A stretch of DNA of 64,000 bases from Siphonodentalium dalli (lineage: Eukaryota > Mollusca > Scaphopoda > Gadilida > Siphonodentaliidae). The notes under the pieces were generated by a model. It did no database searches and was not told the DNA's origin. It worked only from the letters and a program-made list of their open reading frames with translations. Shown in pieces: positions 23,467 to 34,095 of this stretch. The stretch lies in contig CP136062.1 in NCBI GenBank assembly GCA_032622095.1, positions 19,099,739 through 19,163,738 on the forward strand. Reading direction: 5' to 3'. The first letter of the stretch is position 1; each line of letters opens with the position of its first letter. The position numbers and the translations under genes were made by a program.

Positions 23467-24164
23467 TAAAAATCGTTCACTTTGTGATAGAAGCGCCAAA
23501 CTTTCAGAATTTGTTAAGTGGTTGGTGAGTATCACTAAACTGGCTGGTTCCAGATTTTGGAGGTCAACTTGACCTTCAATTTGACCTTTTTGAAAATGAT
23601 ATGCCTCACTTACATTACAAAGTTTTGTTCATTTCTTGTTGAAATATGACTAGAATCCCAATTGTGATTTTTTGTGGAATTTTATACCGCATCCTGTAAA
23701 ATCGAAGTTTTGAGGGATCCGAAGGGGCTAGTACCACAATAATTGCATATTTAATTGCTCCAATGATCGGTTAATATACAAAACACAAAATAAAGTTGCA
23801 TTACTCAACCAGTTCCAAACAGCATGAATTGAACTAGAAGATATTTGTAAAAAAATGTCATATTTTCAACTTCCGGCGGCCATATTGACGGCCAGCTTAT
23901 CAAAATTGAGATATGTTTTGGCCCAAACGAACCGTGGTCACCTCCCAACTATAAATGTATTGAGAAAACTGTGAGAAGATGCGATTTTCACAAGAAAAGG
24001 ATGGCATAAACCACCCAACCCAAAAACTGAGATTTTCAAAAAGGTCAAGGTCAAATTGAAGGTCAAGGACCTCCAAAATCTGGAACCAGCCAGTTTAGTG
24101 ATACTCACCAACCACTTAACAAACTCTGAAAGTTTGGCGCTTCTATCACAAAGTGAACGATTTT
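23467..24164. mobile_element. Foldback/TIR element with about 130-bp arms
   Basis: The left arm 23467-23597 starts AAAATCGTTCACTTTGTGAT and includes GGTGAGTATCACTAAACTGG. The right arm 24032-24164 is its inverted copy. The middle (about 430 bp) is AT-rich and non-coding. A poly-C run of about 20 follows at 24172-24192. Confidence 0.88.
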
Positions 24165-24275
24165 GCAACTACCCCCCCCCCCCCCCCCCCCCACTACAAG
24201 AGAGCAATCATTGGCCGGACAAGTTCAGGTGCCAAACGTAAGATAATAGAAAGGGCCACTGCACCTTGAAGCGGG

Positions 24276-24540
24276 TACCCACAAATGATATATATGTGTG
24301 TGTCATTTATAGACTCGAATCGATTGGGCTCAAACTTGCTACGTACGGGAAGTACCATGGGCGGGTTAAATTGTGACCCCGACCTGACCTTGACAATGAT
24401 CAATTCAAGGTCAAATCGGATAAAACTGGCGGATTTCGACGAATTTAAAAACAAATAATTAAAATAATGAATTAATTACAAAAAGCTTTTTCGAACAAAG
24501 CCATGAGACGAACCACGCCAGTGGCGGGTTAACCTGCTAG
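24276..24540 (+). mobile_element. Helitron-like short element
   Basis: It carries the CGATTGGGCTCAAACTTG motif at about 24320 and ends CCAGTGGCGGGTTAACCTG and CTAG at 24537-24540, then T. The terminal hairpin is weaker than in the copies ending at 21545 and 22258. The 5' limit is approximate. Confidence 0.6.
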
Positions 24541-25436
24541 TATCCTATAAACTAACACAACAGCAATCGCTCGCGATGCACATGGTTTATTACGCATTAT
24601 GGATGTTTACTTCTACGCTGATCTATAGCCGTGTCGGTGGAACCATGGGGATATCTCGCAGAACAACGCATTTTGGGTTTCACACGATGCGTGTTATTTT
24701 GAGAAATATGATTTTAAATGTACTAGCGTACCGATTAGAATTTTTGCAGGATATATATTTTCGCGGATGTATCTTCGCGGATGTCTCATTGTTGCAGTAT
24801 GTAACTTTTATGACCGCATTAATTGCTTAAATTTGCTTTCGACATTTAGGTGTCAACAATGGCTGGGCCACTCTTGAAGATTTAATTGCGGGAACACAAT
24901 GCATAATATACCGACTAACATTGCTGATGAAGTATGTCTCAGTTGGGATATAGACTACATATCGTATTAGGAAGTGTCGGTGTGTTATTACATAGGCAAA
25001 TAACAAGTTAACATAACATGGCGGTTTCGATTAGAAAATAGCAGGGACGCATGGGCGAACTCATAAGTACAGTGACGATACTCTGGAGCGTTTTCATGAG
25101 AAATCTGGTAATGCTCTCTTATGTGCTTCTAGAGATATGATGCGATGCACGGGCAGGCGTTCTTGTGATATATTGCAAAGCGTCCAGGGGCGCATGTGGG
25201 GAGAAAATCGCTAAACGTGTTTTAAAATATGATATTTTTAATTCTAAAATGTTGTATCGTTCTAAAAAATGTAGCATATCCTGTACGAGTTTCTTTCTTA
25301 TTCGCATCGGATCCAGATATCTGGTCTCTCTGGCTCATATTTATTATCTTAAACATTTTAACACATACATAAAGTTCACGGAAGAGATGCACCATATTCT
25401 ATTTACTCGACATATCTTAAAGAGATGCAAAGCTTT
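24541..25436. other. Dispersed repeat, no gene seen
   Basis: About 24640-24910 is partly repeated, inverted, at about 45000-45160: ACAATGGCTGGGCCACTCTT versus CCAAGAGTGCATGGCCCAGC, and GGGATATCTCGCAG versus CTGCGAGATATCCC. The open frame at 25165-25491 has no domain and runs into the minisatellite. Confidence 0.5.
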
Positions 25437-26345
25437 AGTTATGCTATATAATCGATATATCTTGGTTTTAGTTGAGCTACGTAATCGATAATCCTGATTT
25501 TATTTAAGTTATGAAATCGATATATCGTGACTTTAGTTTAGCTACGTAATCGATATATCTTGATTTGAGTTAAGTTATGTAATCGATATATCTTGATTTT
25601 AGTTAAGCTATGTAATCGATATATCTTGATTTTAGTTAAGCTATCTAATATATATCCTGATGTTAATTAAGCTATGTAATCGATATATCTTGATTTGAGT
25701 TAAGTTATGAAATCGATATATCGTGACTTTAGTTAAGCTATGTAATCGATATATCTTGATTTGAGTTAAGTTATGTAATCGATATATCTTGATTTTAGTT
25801 AAGCTATGTAATCGATATATCTTGATTTTAGTTAAGCTATCTAATATATATCCTGATGTTAATTAAGCTATGTAATCGATATATCTTGCTATGTAATCGA
25901 CATATCTTGATTTTAGTTTAGCTGTGTAATCGATATATCTTGATTTGAGTTAAGTTATGTAATATATATCCTGATGTTAATTAAGCTATGTGATCGATAT
26001 ATCTTGATATGTAATCGATCTATTTTGATTGTATTTAATCTATGTAATTGATATATCTTGATTTGAGTAAGCTATGTAAACAATTATCTTGATTTTATTC
26101 AAGCTATGTTATCGATATGTCTTCATTTTGGATAAGTTACCTAATCGATATATCTTGATTTTAGTTAGGCTATATCGATATATCTTGATTTTAATTAAGC
26201 TACGTAATCGATATATTGTGATTTAATTAAGCTTTGTAATCGATATATCTTGATTTTATTTAAGCTATGTAATCGATATATCTTGATTTTTTTATTTAAG
26301 CTATGTAATCGATATATCTTGATTTTAGTTAAGCTGTGAATATAT
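25437..26345. repeat. 33-bp minisatellite, about 27 degenerate copies
   Basis: The unit is AAGCTATGTAATCGATATAT then CTTGATTTTAGTT. Many units keep ATCGATAT; several are short or carry CTAATATATATCCTGATGTT. A block of about 150-170 bp is repeated within the array (about 25610-25690 and 25790-25880), a sign of higher-order duplication. Confidence 0.93.
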
Positions 26346-26639
26346 CTTGAAAATCACCATGTTATTTTTTGAAGATATAACATTTACGTAATACGACGTT
26401 ATCATTTACGTATGTCATTTTGCCAAATGCCTTACTGTTTATGTTGAAACATATATTACCAATATGTGGCTGGATAACTTAGTTAACTATAGCTATAACA
26501 TTATGACATAGATCAGATCGATAATATAATGGTTTTACATGGAGTGAGTACATCACACACAATATATTAAATGATATTTTATGAGCCATGGGTGATAGAA
26601 CATTCAAACCAACATGATAAAAACATGAAGCAACAAATA
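26346..26639. other. No feature recognised
   Basis: AT-rich, with no coding or repeat structure that I could place. Confidence 0.4.
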
Positions 26640-27145
26640 TGTAAATATGTTATGCATATATTATAAATTATTATACAATGTTGTGTACAGTGCGTACACT
26701 GCGTGTCTCGTCCAATATGACTTTTCGCCACAACCTGAACTAGTACAAGAAAAACACATACTGTACACAACTTTGTATAATGACATTTTTATTATACATA
26801 TGTATTTTATCAAAATTTTGAGAACAAAACTTTTGTGTTTATTTTTGGTATTTGTCGGCACTTGATTCTCTGTAAAAGTATTTGATCAGAAGGCACGATT
26901 TAGAACAGTAAACACGTAAGCGAAAAACAAAACTCAATGCGGAAGTGAAACGTCTGCTAAATCTACCAGAGTTTTGCGTGCGCATCACAATTTCACCGAT
27001 TAATTTTGCAAATAGATTACTTCGTGACGTCACGGAGTCCCGATAAAAAAGTCAATTGATTAGTCCAATATATGACTAATTAGCCGGATTATCATGTGAC
27101 GGCTTTTGCCCAATCAGAAATAGTGCTTAGTTAAGGGATTGATAA
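26640..27145. mobile_element. Single arm of the long foldback family
   Basis: It matches one arm of the element at 31187-32159: ACAAGAAAAACACATACTGT, GTATTTGTCGGCACTTGATT, ATGCGGAAGTGAAACGTCTG, CGTGACGTCACGGA and GTTAAGGGAT occur in the same order. It ends where another TIR element starts (27146), so that element probably disrupted it. Confidence 0.75.
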
Positions 27146-29132
27146 TAGCGAGTTTGCGATACCCGTCCGACGGGAACGGGTACGGGTAAATCGGTGAACA
27201 TCGTCACGGTCACTTGCGTACTTTCAATGCTGTTCATAAAGCGATAGCGATTTGGAACGGGTAGATTTGTCCCATTGACCGCCGTAACATTTCACTACGA
27301 TTTTCTCCCTTATAGGTTCATGAATTACATGAAATTCAAGTCAGCTATGCGTTAACCTATTTATTGCAAGATTTCATGGGCAAACATCATTGATAAAGTT
27401 GTCATTTTAAGCCAGGTTTTATGTTCAAACTCTCGAGGCGGCTTCTAGCACTTAGATATATACGGAAGGCCGATCTTTTCACCAAAACGTTGTTCACTGC
27501 ATTAATTACAGGTTGTGGTTAATAGAGTGAGTAGATGGTGCTATAGACGCAGTCTCGACCCATTGCAGGGACGTGTCTATTGTCTGCGCGTTAGGAGGTC
27601 TGTCTACCTTCTAACAACACCCCCTTGAACCATATTATATCAACTTCACAAGTTTGCGCGTAATTCTATTTGCATGCACCCCCACCCGTCGGGGTTTGAT
27701 TTTTCCCAACTGGTCCCTCACATCCGCCTGGATGGTAGCATATTCTAAATGAATCAGCAGTCTTTTTGTCACTAGCCGGGGTGGCATAATCAATTGGGCC
27801 GAACAGTACAAGAAAATGTGTAGATCTGAGCCTGAACAATCCTAATATCCTAATATCTAGTGGTCTAACGCCATGCAAATTACCTCGATTAAAAAAAAAT
27901 TAATTAATTATCAGTTTCTGACTGGCCACTGGGGAGGGACCGGGACACACCGAATCGACCATGGTTCGGCCCGGTATGAGAAATATTTGTAATATGAACA
28001 TGACATTTGATAAATCCTAGCATCCAGACTGGCATCAAGATTTCCATTTGTTGGATATTTTGAAACCTGACACCCCCACCCCAAAAGGTTGGAAAATTTC
28101 CAACAGTTTCTGATTTCAGTCCAAATGTTTTACCAAAAATAGGAAAATATGCAAATGTTGGTCTAAAAACTACAAATTCTCCACTAATAAATTTTTGGGA
28201 AATTAAATTACGAGAACAATTTCAACCTATTGTTGGTGTGAAATTTCCAACAAATGTTGTGTCAGATATATTAAATTTAAAACTGTTGAATATTTGACCA
28301 AAGCTGGGGGTGAGACACCCCTGTTGTCACGTCCCTGTCCCAATATTTGTACAATTGCATCAATATATCGTGGATTTATCCATGTATTTGAATTCGACCG
28401 TTTAGTTACTTTATCGTATGTAGGTGGGGACTGATTTCTCATTTTAATATGTTAGATATCTACCATCTGAACGGACATGGCGCATTTGAACCACAATACT
28501 GGTGCATATTGTAGTGGGGATACTATATGTCGCTAAAGACACGAAATACCTTTACATAATCTTCAAAATCTAAGCATAATCAGATCGAGTTTCAGCTGTT
28601 TTCTGTGTTTCTCACAGATGTCAAGTAAACGCTCTTTATTCAATCGGTATAATAAAAACAGACTACATTTTAACACATGTTATCGTTACCAACTTTAACT
28701 TTTCAACCTACCTCTTGGTTTAGAAAAAAATCCAACCGATGTATAGTCAACAGTCGATCGGTCTATGACTTGTAGGATCCAATTGTTGAAAATGTTACCA
28801 AGAAGAGTGATAAAAAATCACCAACTCCATCCAACTGCCGCCTCGTCCTTAATGAAAGCAATTGATTATCGTGAGGCCCATATCTGTTTAATCTAAATAA
28901 AAATTTCCAACAACCCATAACGGTAAGTATAACATCGGCCAATAAAGCGAATGCGAATAACAATCTATCTATATTATAATATATTTTTGTTGCAGTTGGC
29001 TCACCATACATTACCAGTCGATGTGATGAATTCTACCCGTAAAACAGTTTGCGATTACAAAACGTGTACCGGTACGGGTAGCTACCCGTACGCGTACCCG
29101 TACCCGTACCGGTTTGAAATCGCAAACTCGCT
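27146..29132. mobile_element. TIR element of about 2 kb, nested insertions, no transposase
   Basis: The ends TAGCGAGTTTGCGATACCCG and, inverted, TAGCGAGTTTGCGATTTCAA share 15 bp. Next to both ends are ACGGGTACGGGTA-type subrepeats, densest at 29053-29112. A TA target is possible but not proved. The interior holds the family C element 27567-28340 and no coding region. Confidence 0.65.
27567..28340. mobile_element. Family C element (CCATGG palindrome), nested copy
   Basis: It starts AGGGACGTGTC and ends TTGTCACGTCCCT. It contains a degraded CACACCGAATCGACCATGGT plus TCGGCCCGGT palindrome at about 27946 and TTGGAAAATTTCCAAC boxes at about 28090. It is related to 10652-11745 and 41345-42465. Confidence 0.65.
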
Positions 29133-30031
29133 AATAATGTAAAATATGAATCAATAACCATGTCGATGATTACGCTACGTCTGTCAATACTAAAAAAAGT
29201 CATGCATGTATGGTAGTGTTAATTTCGGACTGCACGAGTGTAATGTCAGTGCTAATGTTTGTACCAATATTTCATTGTTTATCTACATTGGTTTGACTCA
29301 ATCAGATGTGTGGTTCGTTTCTATAGTATTCGCGTTAGATTCGTTTCTTTGTTAGATTAGGCTTTCTCGAAATTACAACATTTCTTTGTATTAATCATCT
29401 GGCTTTTCAATGCAACTTGTCATTAGTTGCCATCCATCGCGCGTATTCTAAGCTTCACTTTTAATACTAGCTTATTTGTCGAACTGTTAATGCCATTGTG
29501 GTAATCGAATATTTTATAATGCAAATCTGTTAATCTAATCACGCGTCGTTACTTCATCTGTGCATGCTTTGTATATAAGAATTTGTAAAGCTATGTCATT
29601 TATATTCCGGAACTCCGCTATTCAGTCACGTTTCACATATTACAACCGGAGTTCGGATTGTAAAAATAAACGCTAATTCCCCAGACGACTCCACCTTCTT
29701 ACAGTACCAAAAAACAGCTCTACCAAATTGTTGGAGAATTCGGGACAGTGACATGTTGGCTCGCTGTAATATACACGATCCTGGTGGAACTAAAACAAGA
29801 TGATACCAAACAATGTTCTAAACCTTCTGGGGACATTTGATAAGAGACAACACAGTTTGAAATGGAGTTTCAACACGACCAACGGTAATCTCAACTTAAT
29901 TTTGAATTGGACGAAATATTACCTAAGAACAATCGAACAGAGCAAGGGACAAAGCTAGAATGGATTGTTTTAACGAACGAAAACAGCGTGAACAGGAGGA
30001 TGATGCCATAACATGTGCGGTTTAAACCCAA
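29133..30031. other. No gene or element recognised
   Basis: An ATG-start frame of 22 codons at about 29959 (MDCFNERKQREQEDDAITCA, V, stop) sits 7 bp before the longer frame at 30032 but in a different frame; a frameshifted relation is possible but unproved. Confidence 0.35.
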
Positions 30032-30283
30032 TTGGAGAATATGCCGATTGCGGAGACTGTGAGTACCCAAACCAGCATGTGTTCTAAAACAGATTTCGGT
30101 GTTGATGCAATTCCACGTACAACCGAACGCTACTCACAAACATCCAATTATACTCAGGCCATTGGAATAATGGTTTCGCCTTCCGCTACTGTGTCAACTG
30201 TTGAAGCTACAAGTCCTTCTTGTCCAGCGACTACAATCATCGAAAGTTCAACTGAAACGTCACAAACTGATAAAACGCCCTAG
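30032..30283 (+). CDS. Possible short Ser/Thr-rich coding region, unrecognised
   Basis: An 83-residue open frame from an ATG, rich in Ser and Thr (for example SPSATVSTVEATSPSCPATT and SSTETSQTDKTP at the end), with a TAG stop. I do not recognise it. Codon composition is more even than in the surrounding AT-rich DNA, and no tandem repeat explains the open frame, which is the only reason to list it. Without a splice site, homologue or transcript it could be chance or a decayed exon. Confidence 0.2.
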   Translation: MENMPIAETVSTQTSMCSKTDFGVDAIPRTTERYSQTSNYTQAIGIMVSPSATVSTVEATSPSCPATTIIESSTETSQTDKTP

Positions 30284-30762
30284 CTGTTTCATGGCTCGTA
30301 TAGATAAGAAAAACTAGGGCCGGTAAGATCACGCTCATGCGGTTCTATCTATTTATGACATGATACTACCCTTATTCCATTCAATAAACCCATTCTATAA
30401 ATTGTGATATTAAACGTTCGTTTAATAACAGGAAATAGTGCCAGGTGACATTTGACTTCCGGTTTCTTATATGTTTACATTCCGTACGCTACGTCTTAAA
30501 ATACTATGGCTTCCGATATTTTTCCAACAAACTATAATGAATAAAGAGTTTGAAAAGTTATGTCATTAAATATACGCTACTAAATATGCCAAAGAGTCTT
30601 TATTTATCTGGGACTATGTTTTTACGCGGACAAACAACGCATAGTTCAATGAAACGTCATCGCATGCCTTATAGAAGCCGATCTTAAGTTTCGCTTCCTA
30701 TTTGTTGATTTAAGAATGTTTTGTCAATGTTTTGGATCATGTAATAAATAGAATCTACAACT
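30284..30762. other. No feature recognised
   Basis: AT-rich, with no exon, TIR or tandem repeat seen. Confidence 0.4.
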
Positions 30763-30888
30763 TGTCCCCAGTTTATAGCGGAATTTACAAAACTTGTCCA
30801 GTAAATTGGGTCTGAACCTCGCCAAAGGCTCGGTCCAGACCTAATTTACTGACTCGTTTTGTAAATTCCGCTATAAACTGGGTACTCG
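30763..30888. repeat. 126-bp imperfect palindrome
   Basis: CCCAGTTTATAGCGGAATTT, ACAAAACTTGTCCAGTAAAT and GGGTCTGAACC pair with the inverted right half, around a GCCAAAGGC loop near 30820-30830. A small foldback MITE is likely. Confidence 0.85.
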
Positions 30889-31186
30889 TTGTAGATCCTC
30901 TATGAATTTGACACAAACATGATGTAATAAAACATCATACATGCATAAACAATAAAACAATAAATAGTTTTGTAAGTATGTCATGTAAACCATCAAATAA
31001 TCATAACGCAAATGTTTCATGCACAAATAACACCATACAACATGTATAGAACTAACATTGTAACAACTGATAATTAGCCAATGCGATTGAATAAAGGGTG
31101 GTACTTTAAAGACATATTATATACACACCAGTGTCGAGTCCAATATGACTTGTCACCACAACCTGGACGAGTATAAGAAAAACTCT

Positions 31187-32159
31187 TATTATCCATCCCT
31201 TAACTAACACCATTTCCGATTGGGCAAAAGCCGCCACGTGACAGTCCTGGAAAAAGTCATATTGGACTCCCGAATGTCATATTGGACTCCCAAGTGTGCA
31301 ATGTGACTTTTTTATCGAGACTCTGTGACGTCACGAATTAACTTTTGCGAAATGGGTCGGTGAAATTGTGATGCGCGCAATATTGGTGGGTTAGCAGATG
31401 TTTCACTTCCGCATTGAGTTTTTCATTTCCGTGTTTACAGTTACAAATTATGCTTTCTGATGATCAATACAGGTTTTAATAGAGAATCAAGTGCCGACAA
31501 ATACCAAAAGTAATCACTAAAGTTGTATTCCCAAAATTTGGATAAACATACAGATGGATAATAAAAATGTCATTATATAATGTTGTGTACAGTATGAGTG
31601 TTTCTTGTACTCGTCCAGGTTGTGGTGAGAAGTTATATTAGACTCGACACTGCGTGTCCAATATGACTTTTCACCACAACCTGTACTCGTACAAGAAAAA
31701 CACATACTGTACACAACATTGTATAATAACTTTATAATACTGTACACAACATTGTATAATGGCATTTTTATTATCCATCTGTATGTTTATCCAATTTTTG
31801 GGAATAAAACTTTTGTGGTTATTTTTGGTATTTGTCGGCACTTAATTATCTATAAAAGCCTGTATTTTGATCATCAGGAAGCATGATTAGGAAAAGTAAT
31901 CACGGAAGTGAGAAAAAAAATTCAATGCGGAAGTGAAACGTCTGCTAAAATCCATCAGTGTTGCGCGCGCATCACAATTTCACTGATTCATTTTGCAATA
32001 GAGTTAATTCGTGACATCACGGACTCCCAATAAAAAAGTCATATTGTACAGTCGGGAGTCCAATAAGACTTTCGGGAGTCCAACATGACTTTTTCCAGGA
32101 CTATCACGTGGCGGCTTTTGCCCAATCGGAAATGGTGTTAGTTAAGGGATGGATAATAA
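31187..32159. mobile_element. 970-bp foldback element with arms of about 450 bp
   Basis: The left end ATTATCCATCCCTTAACTAA plus CACCATTTCCGATTGGGCAA is inverted at 32105-32159. The inversion continues through CGTGACGTCACGAATTAA, ATGCGGAAGTGAAACG and GTATTTGTCGGCACTT to a centre near 31660. Short internal pieces (AGTCATATTGGACTCC) are repeated directly and inverted near each end. There is no coding region. A fragment of the interior also lies just outside the left end at about 31125-31185. Confidence 0.88.
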
Positions 32160-32173
32160 TATGGATTTTTTCT

Positions 32174-33104
32174 CGCTGCATGGTCATCCTAAAATCCCGC
32201 TGCGGGCAGTATATAATGCCCGGCGTGGGCGTCAGTAAACCGCACACCGGGCTAGAACAGTTAGAGTTCTTCATACCAGGGCGAGTCTAACTAGTTAAAG
32301 GTAGTCAATTTAAAAGTTGTACCAACCAATGGAAGACATATAAGATAGGCAATGCCTATTTATGCTGTGACAGGAGTCCAGAGAAAATTCAGATATCAGT
32401 TCTCGAGAAAACACAATCTTAGTCGAGCGCATTTGGAATTTCGGGGTAAATTATAGTTTCATTCAGCAAAACTTTCACTGCAAACACTAGTCTTCTCCAG
32501 ATTTTTTTTGAAAACGTGGAACAATCTATATGGGATACTCTACCGGTGACTTGTTTTGATACTGAAAAACCTAAATCCCTATCCAGTAACTCGAATACAG
32601 TCATCTTTCAAAACATACCGTACATCGATAAAGTAAAACGTAATGTGGACAGGAGTAAACTGCGATGCGGGCAAAATCGTACCCGCTTTGGGGTTTACTC
32701 CCATGGAGTATCACATGCAATTGTCCATATTTTCCTACTTAGTGCAGCAAATTCAAATGTAGATTTAGTTTCCTAAAATATCTATAACAATGTAACGCTG
32801 ACAACGATGTCTAAATTACCACGCACTCATCGTGGAGCTGAAAACACACACATTTGAAACAATGGAAACTTTTCTCACAATTCATCGAGCATTTCGTCAC
32901 TTTATGAAGCTTTATTCGTCGAACTGTTGACATTTGGCTGAAGATGGATTGATCAGGCACCTTGTGGATCCGGATTTGTGTCCAAAGAAAAACAATTAAT
33001 AAAAACATTTCCCTCAACAAAAACCTATCTGCAGTCTTCACTCGTGCCCGCAACGGGGTTTACTCAATATTTGCCCGCAGCGGGTATTATAGGATGACCA
33101 GCGT
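32174..33104. mobile_element. TIR element of about 930 bp, no transposase
   Basis: The left TIR CGCTGCATGGTCATCCTAAA plus ATCCCGCTGCGGGCA is matched, inverted, at about 33070-33104 (GCCCGCAGCGGG, AGGATGACCAGCG). A related GC-rich inverted motif, AGTAAACTGCGATGCGGGCA versus ACCCGCTTTGGGGTTTACT, lies inside at about 32656-32702. Short open frames inside show no domain. Confidence 0.65.
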
Positions 33105-33430
33105 GTTTTTCAGGTGCGTGAAATTGATTAGTTAGTATTCCGGAGCTATTCCAACTGAAAGAATGTAACATTCTACAACCATCGCCGAAAATATAAGAAA
33201 TCAACCATGCAACTCCATAGAAAAACACATCGTCCTCACAACGCTCAATGGAATGACGGTGTGTGTTGTCAATATGGATATCATATTTGTAAAAATAACT
33301 ACTTTGAGCACGATTCTTCTCCATTTCTATTTTATCACCCTACCACGATGTTTCACATCACTTTAAGATTGTTCTCCATTTCTATTTGATCACCCTACAA
33401 CAATGTTTCACATCACTTTAAGATTGTTCT
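33105..33430. repeat. Dispersed repeat arm, also at 61010-61437 and 62335-62700
   Basis: Shared strings include AACATTCTACAACCATCGCC, CCATAGAAAAACACATCGTC, GTCAATATGGATATCATATT and CACCCTACCACGATGTTTCA. The last segment is itself duplicated (33310-33372 and 33373-33435). Confidence 0.7.
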
Positions 33431-33519
33431 CCATATATGTGTTTTACCTCTGAAAAATTTATAAACCATTAGCTAAAGGCCAGCTTAGAATAACTATTAA
33501 AAAACCCAACTAACTATTT

Positions 33520-33905
33520 CGCTACGTCATGAATGCTAATTAGTTTGCTTGATATAATAAATGTAATGACGTGATCGAAGCAACGAATGTAAACTGTGAA
33601 AAATGACAGATTTACCGCACAAAATGCATGTTTTGTAAGATGGATAAATAAAATATGTAGCTAGTTTTTGTCGCTAAAACTGTTTATGTCAGCTCGGGGG
33701 GTTTAATAGATGGCAAATCCCCCGAGTGGACATAAACAGTTTAAGCGACGACATTAGCTACATATTTTATTTATTCATGAGTAAAACTGCAGTTTTTGAG
33801 ATAAATCTGTCATCTTCCTCGGTGGTTTACCGTTTACATTCGTTACTTCGATAACGCCCTTACATTTATTAGGTCAAGCAAACCAATTAGCATACATGAC
33901 GTGGG
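33520..33905. mobile_element. Foldback element of about 390 bp
   Basis: The strong inner palindrome (about 33650-33772: ATATGTAGCTAGTTTTTGTC, AAACTGTTTATGTC, then a CCCCCGAG core and its inverse) sits inside weaker arms (ATGCTAATTAGTTTGCTTGA versus CAAGCAAACCAATTAGCAT). Confidence 0.85.
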
Positions 33906-34095
33906 AAAACCAGAGTGCAGCTTAGAGCAATATAGTTCGTTGGCGTTTTTACATTTATTATAAGCAGACCCTGTTCTGGGATTTATAGATGTTTTAGAGT
34001 TTTACATTCGTTACTTCGATGACGCCCTTATTGGGTCAAGGAAATATATTATATCCCGTTTCTTTTCTGATACACTTCAAATCAGACAAGGCCAA

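Noticed and set aside
29053-29112. Telomere-like or tandem ACCCGT repeat
   Set aside because: Short, partly palindromic and mirrored at the other end of the TIR element, so it is element sequence.
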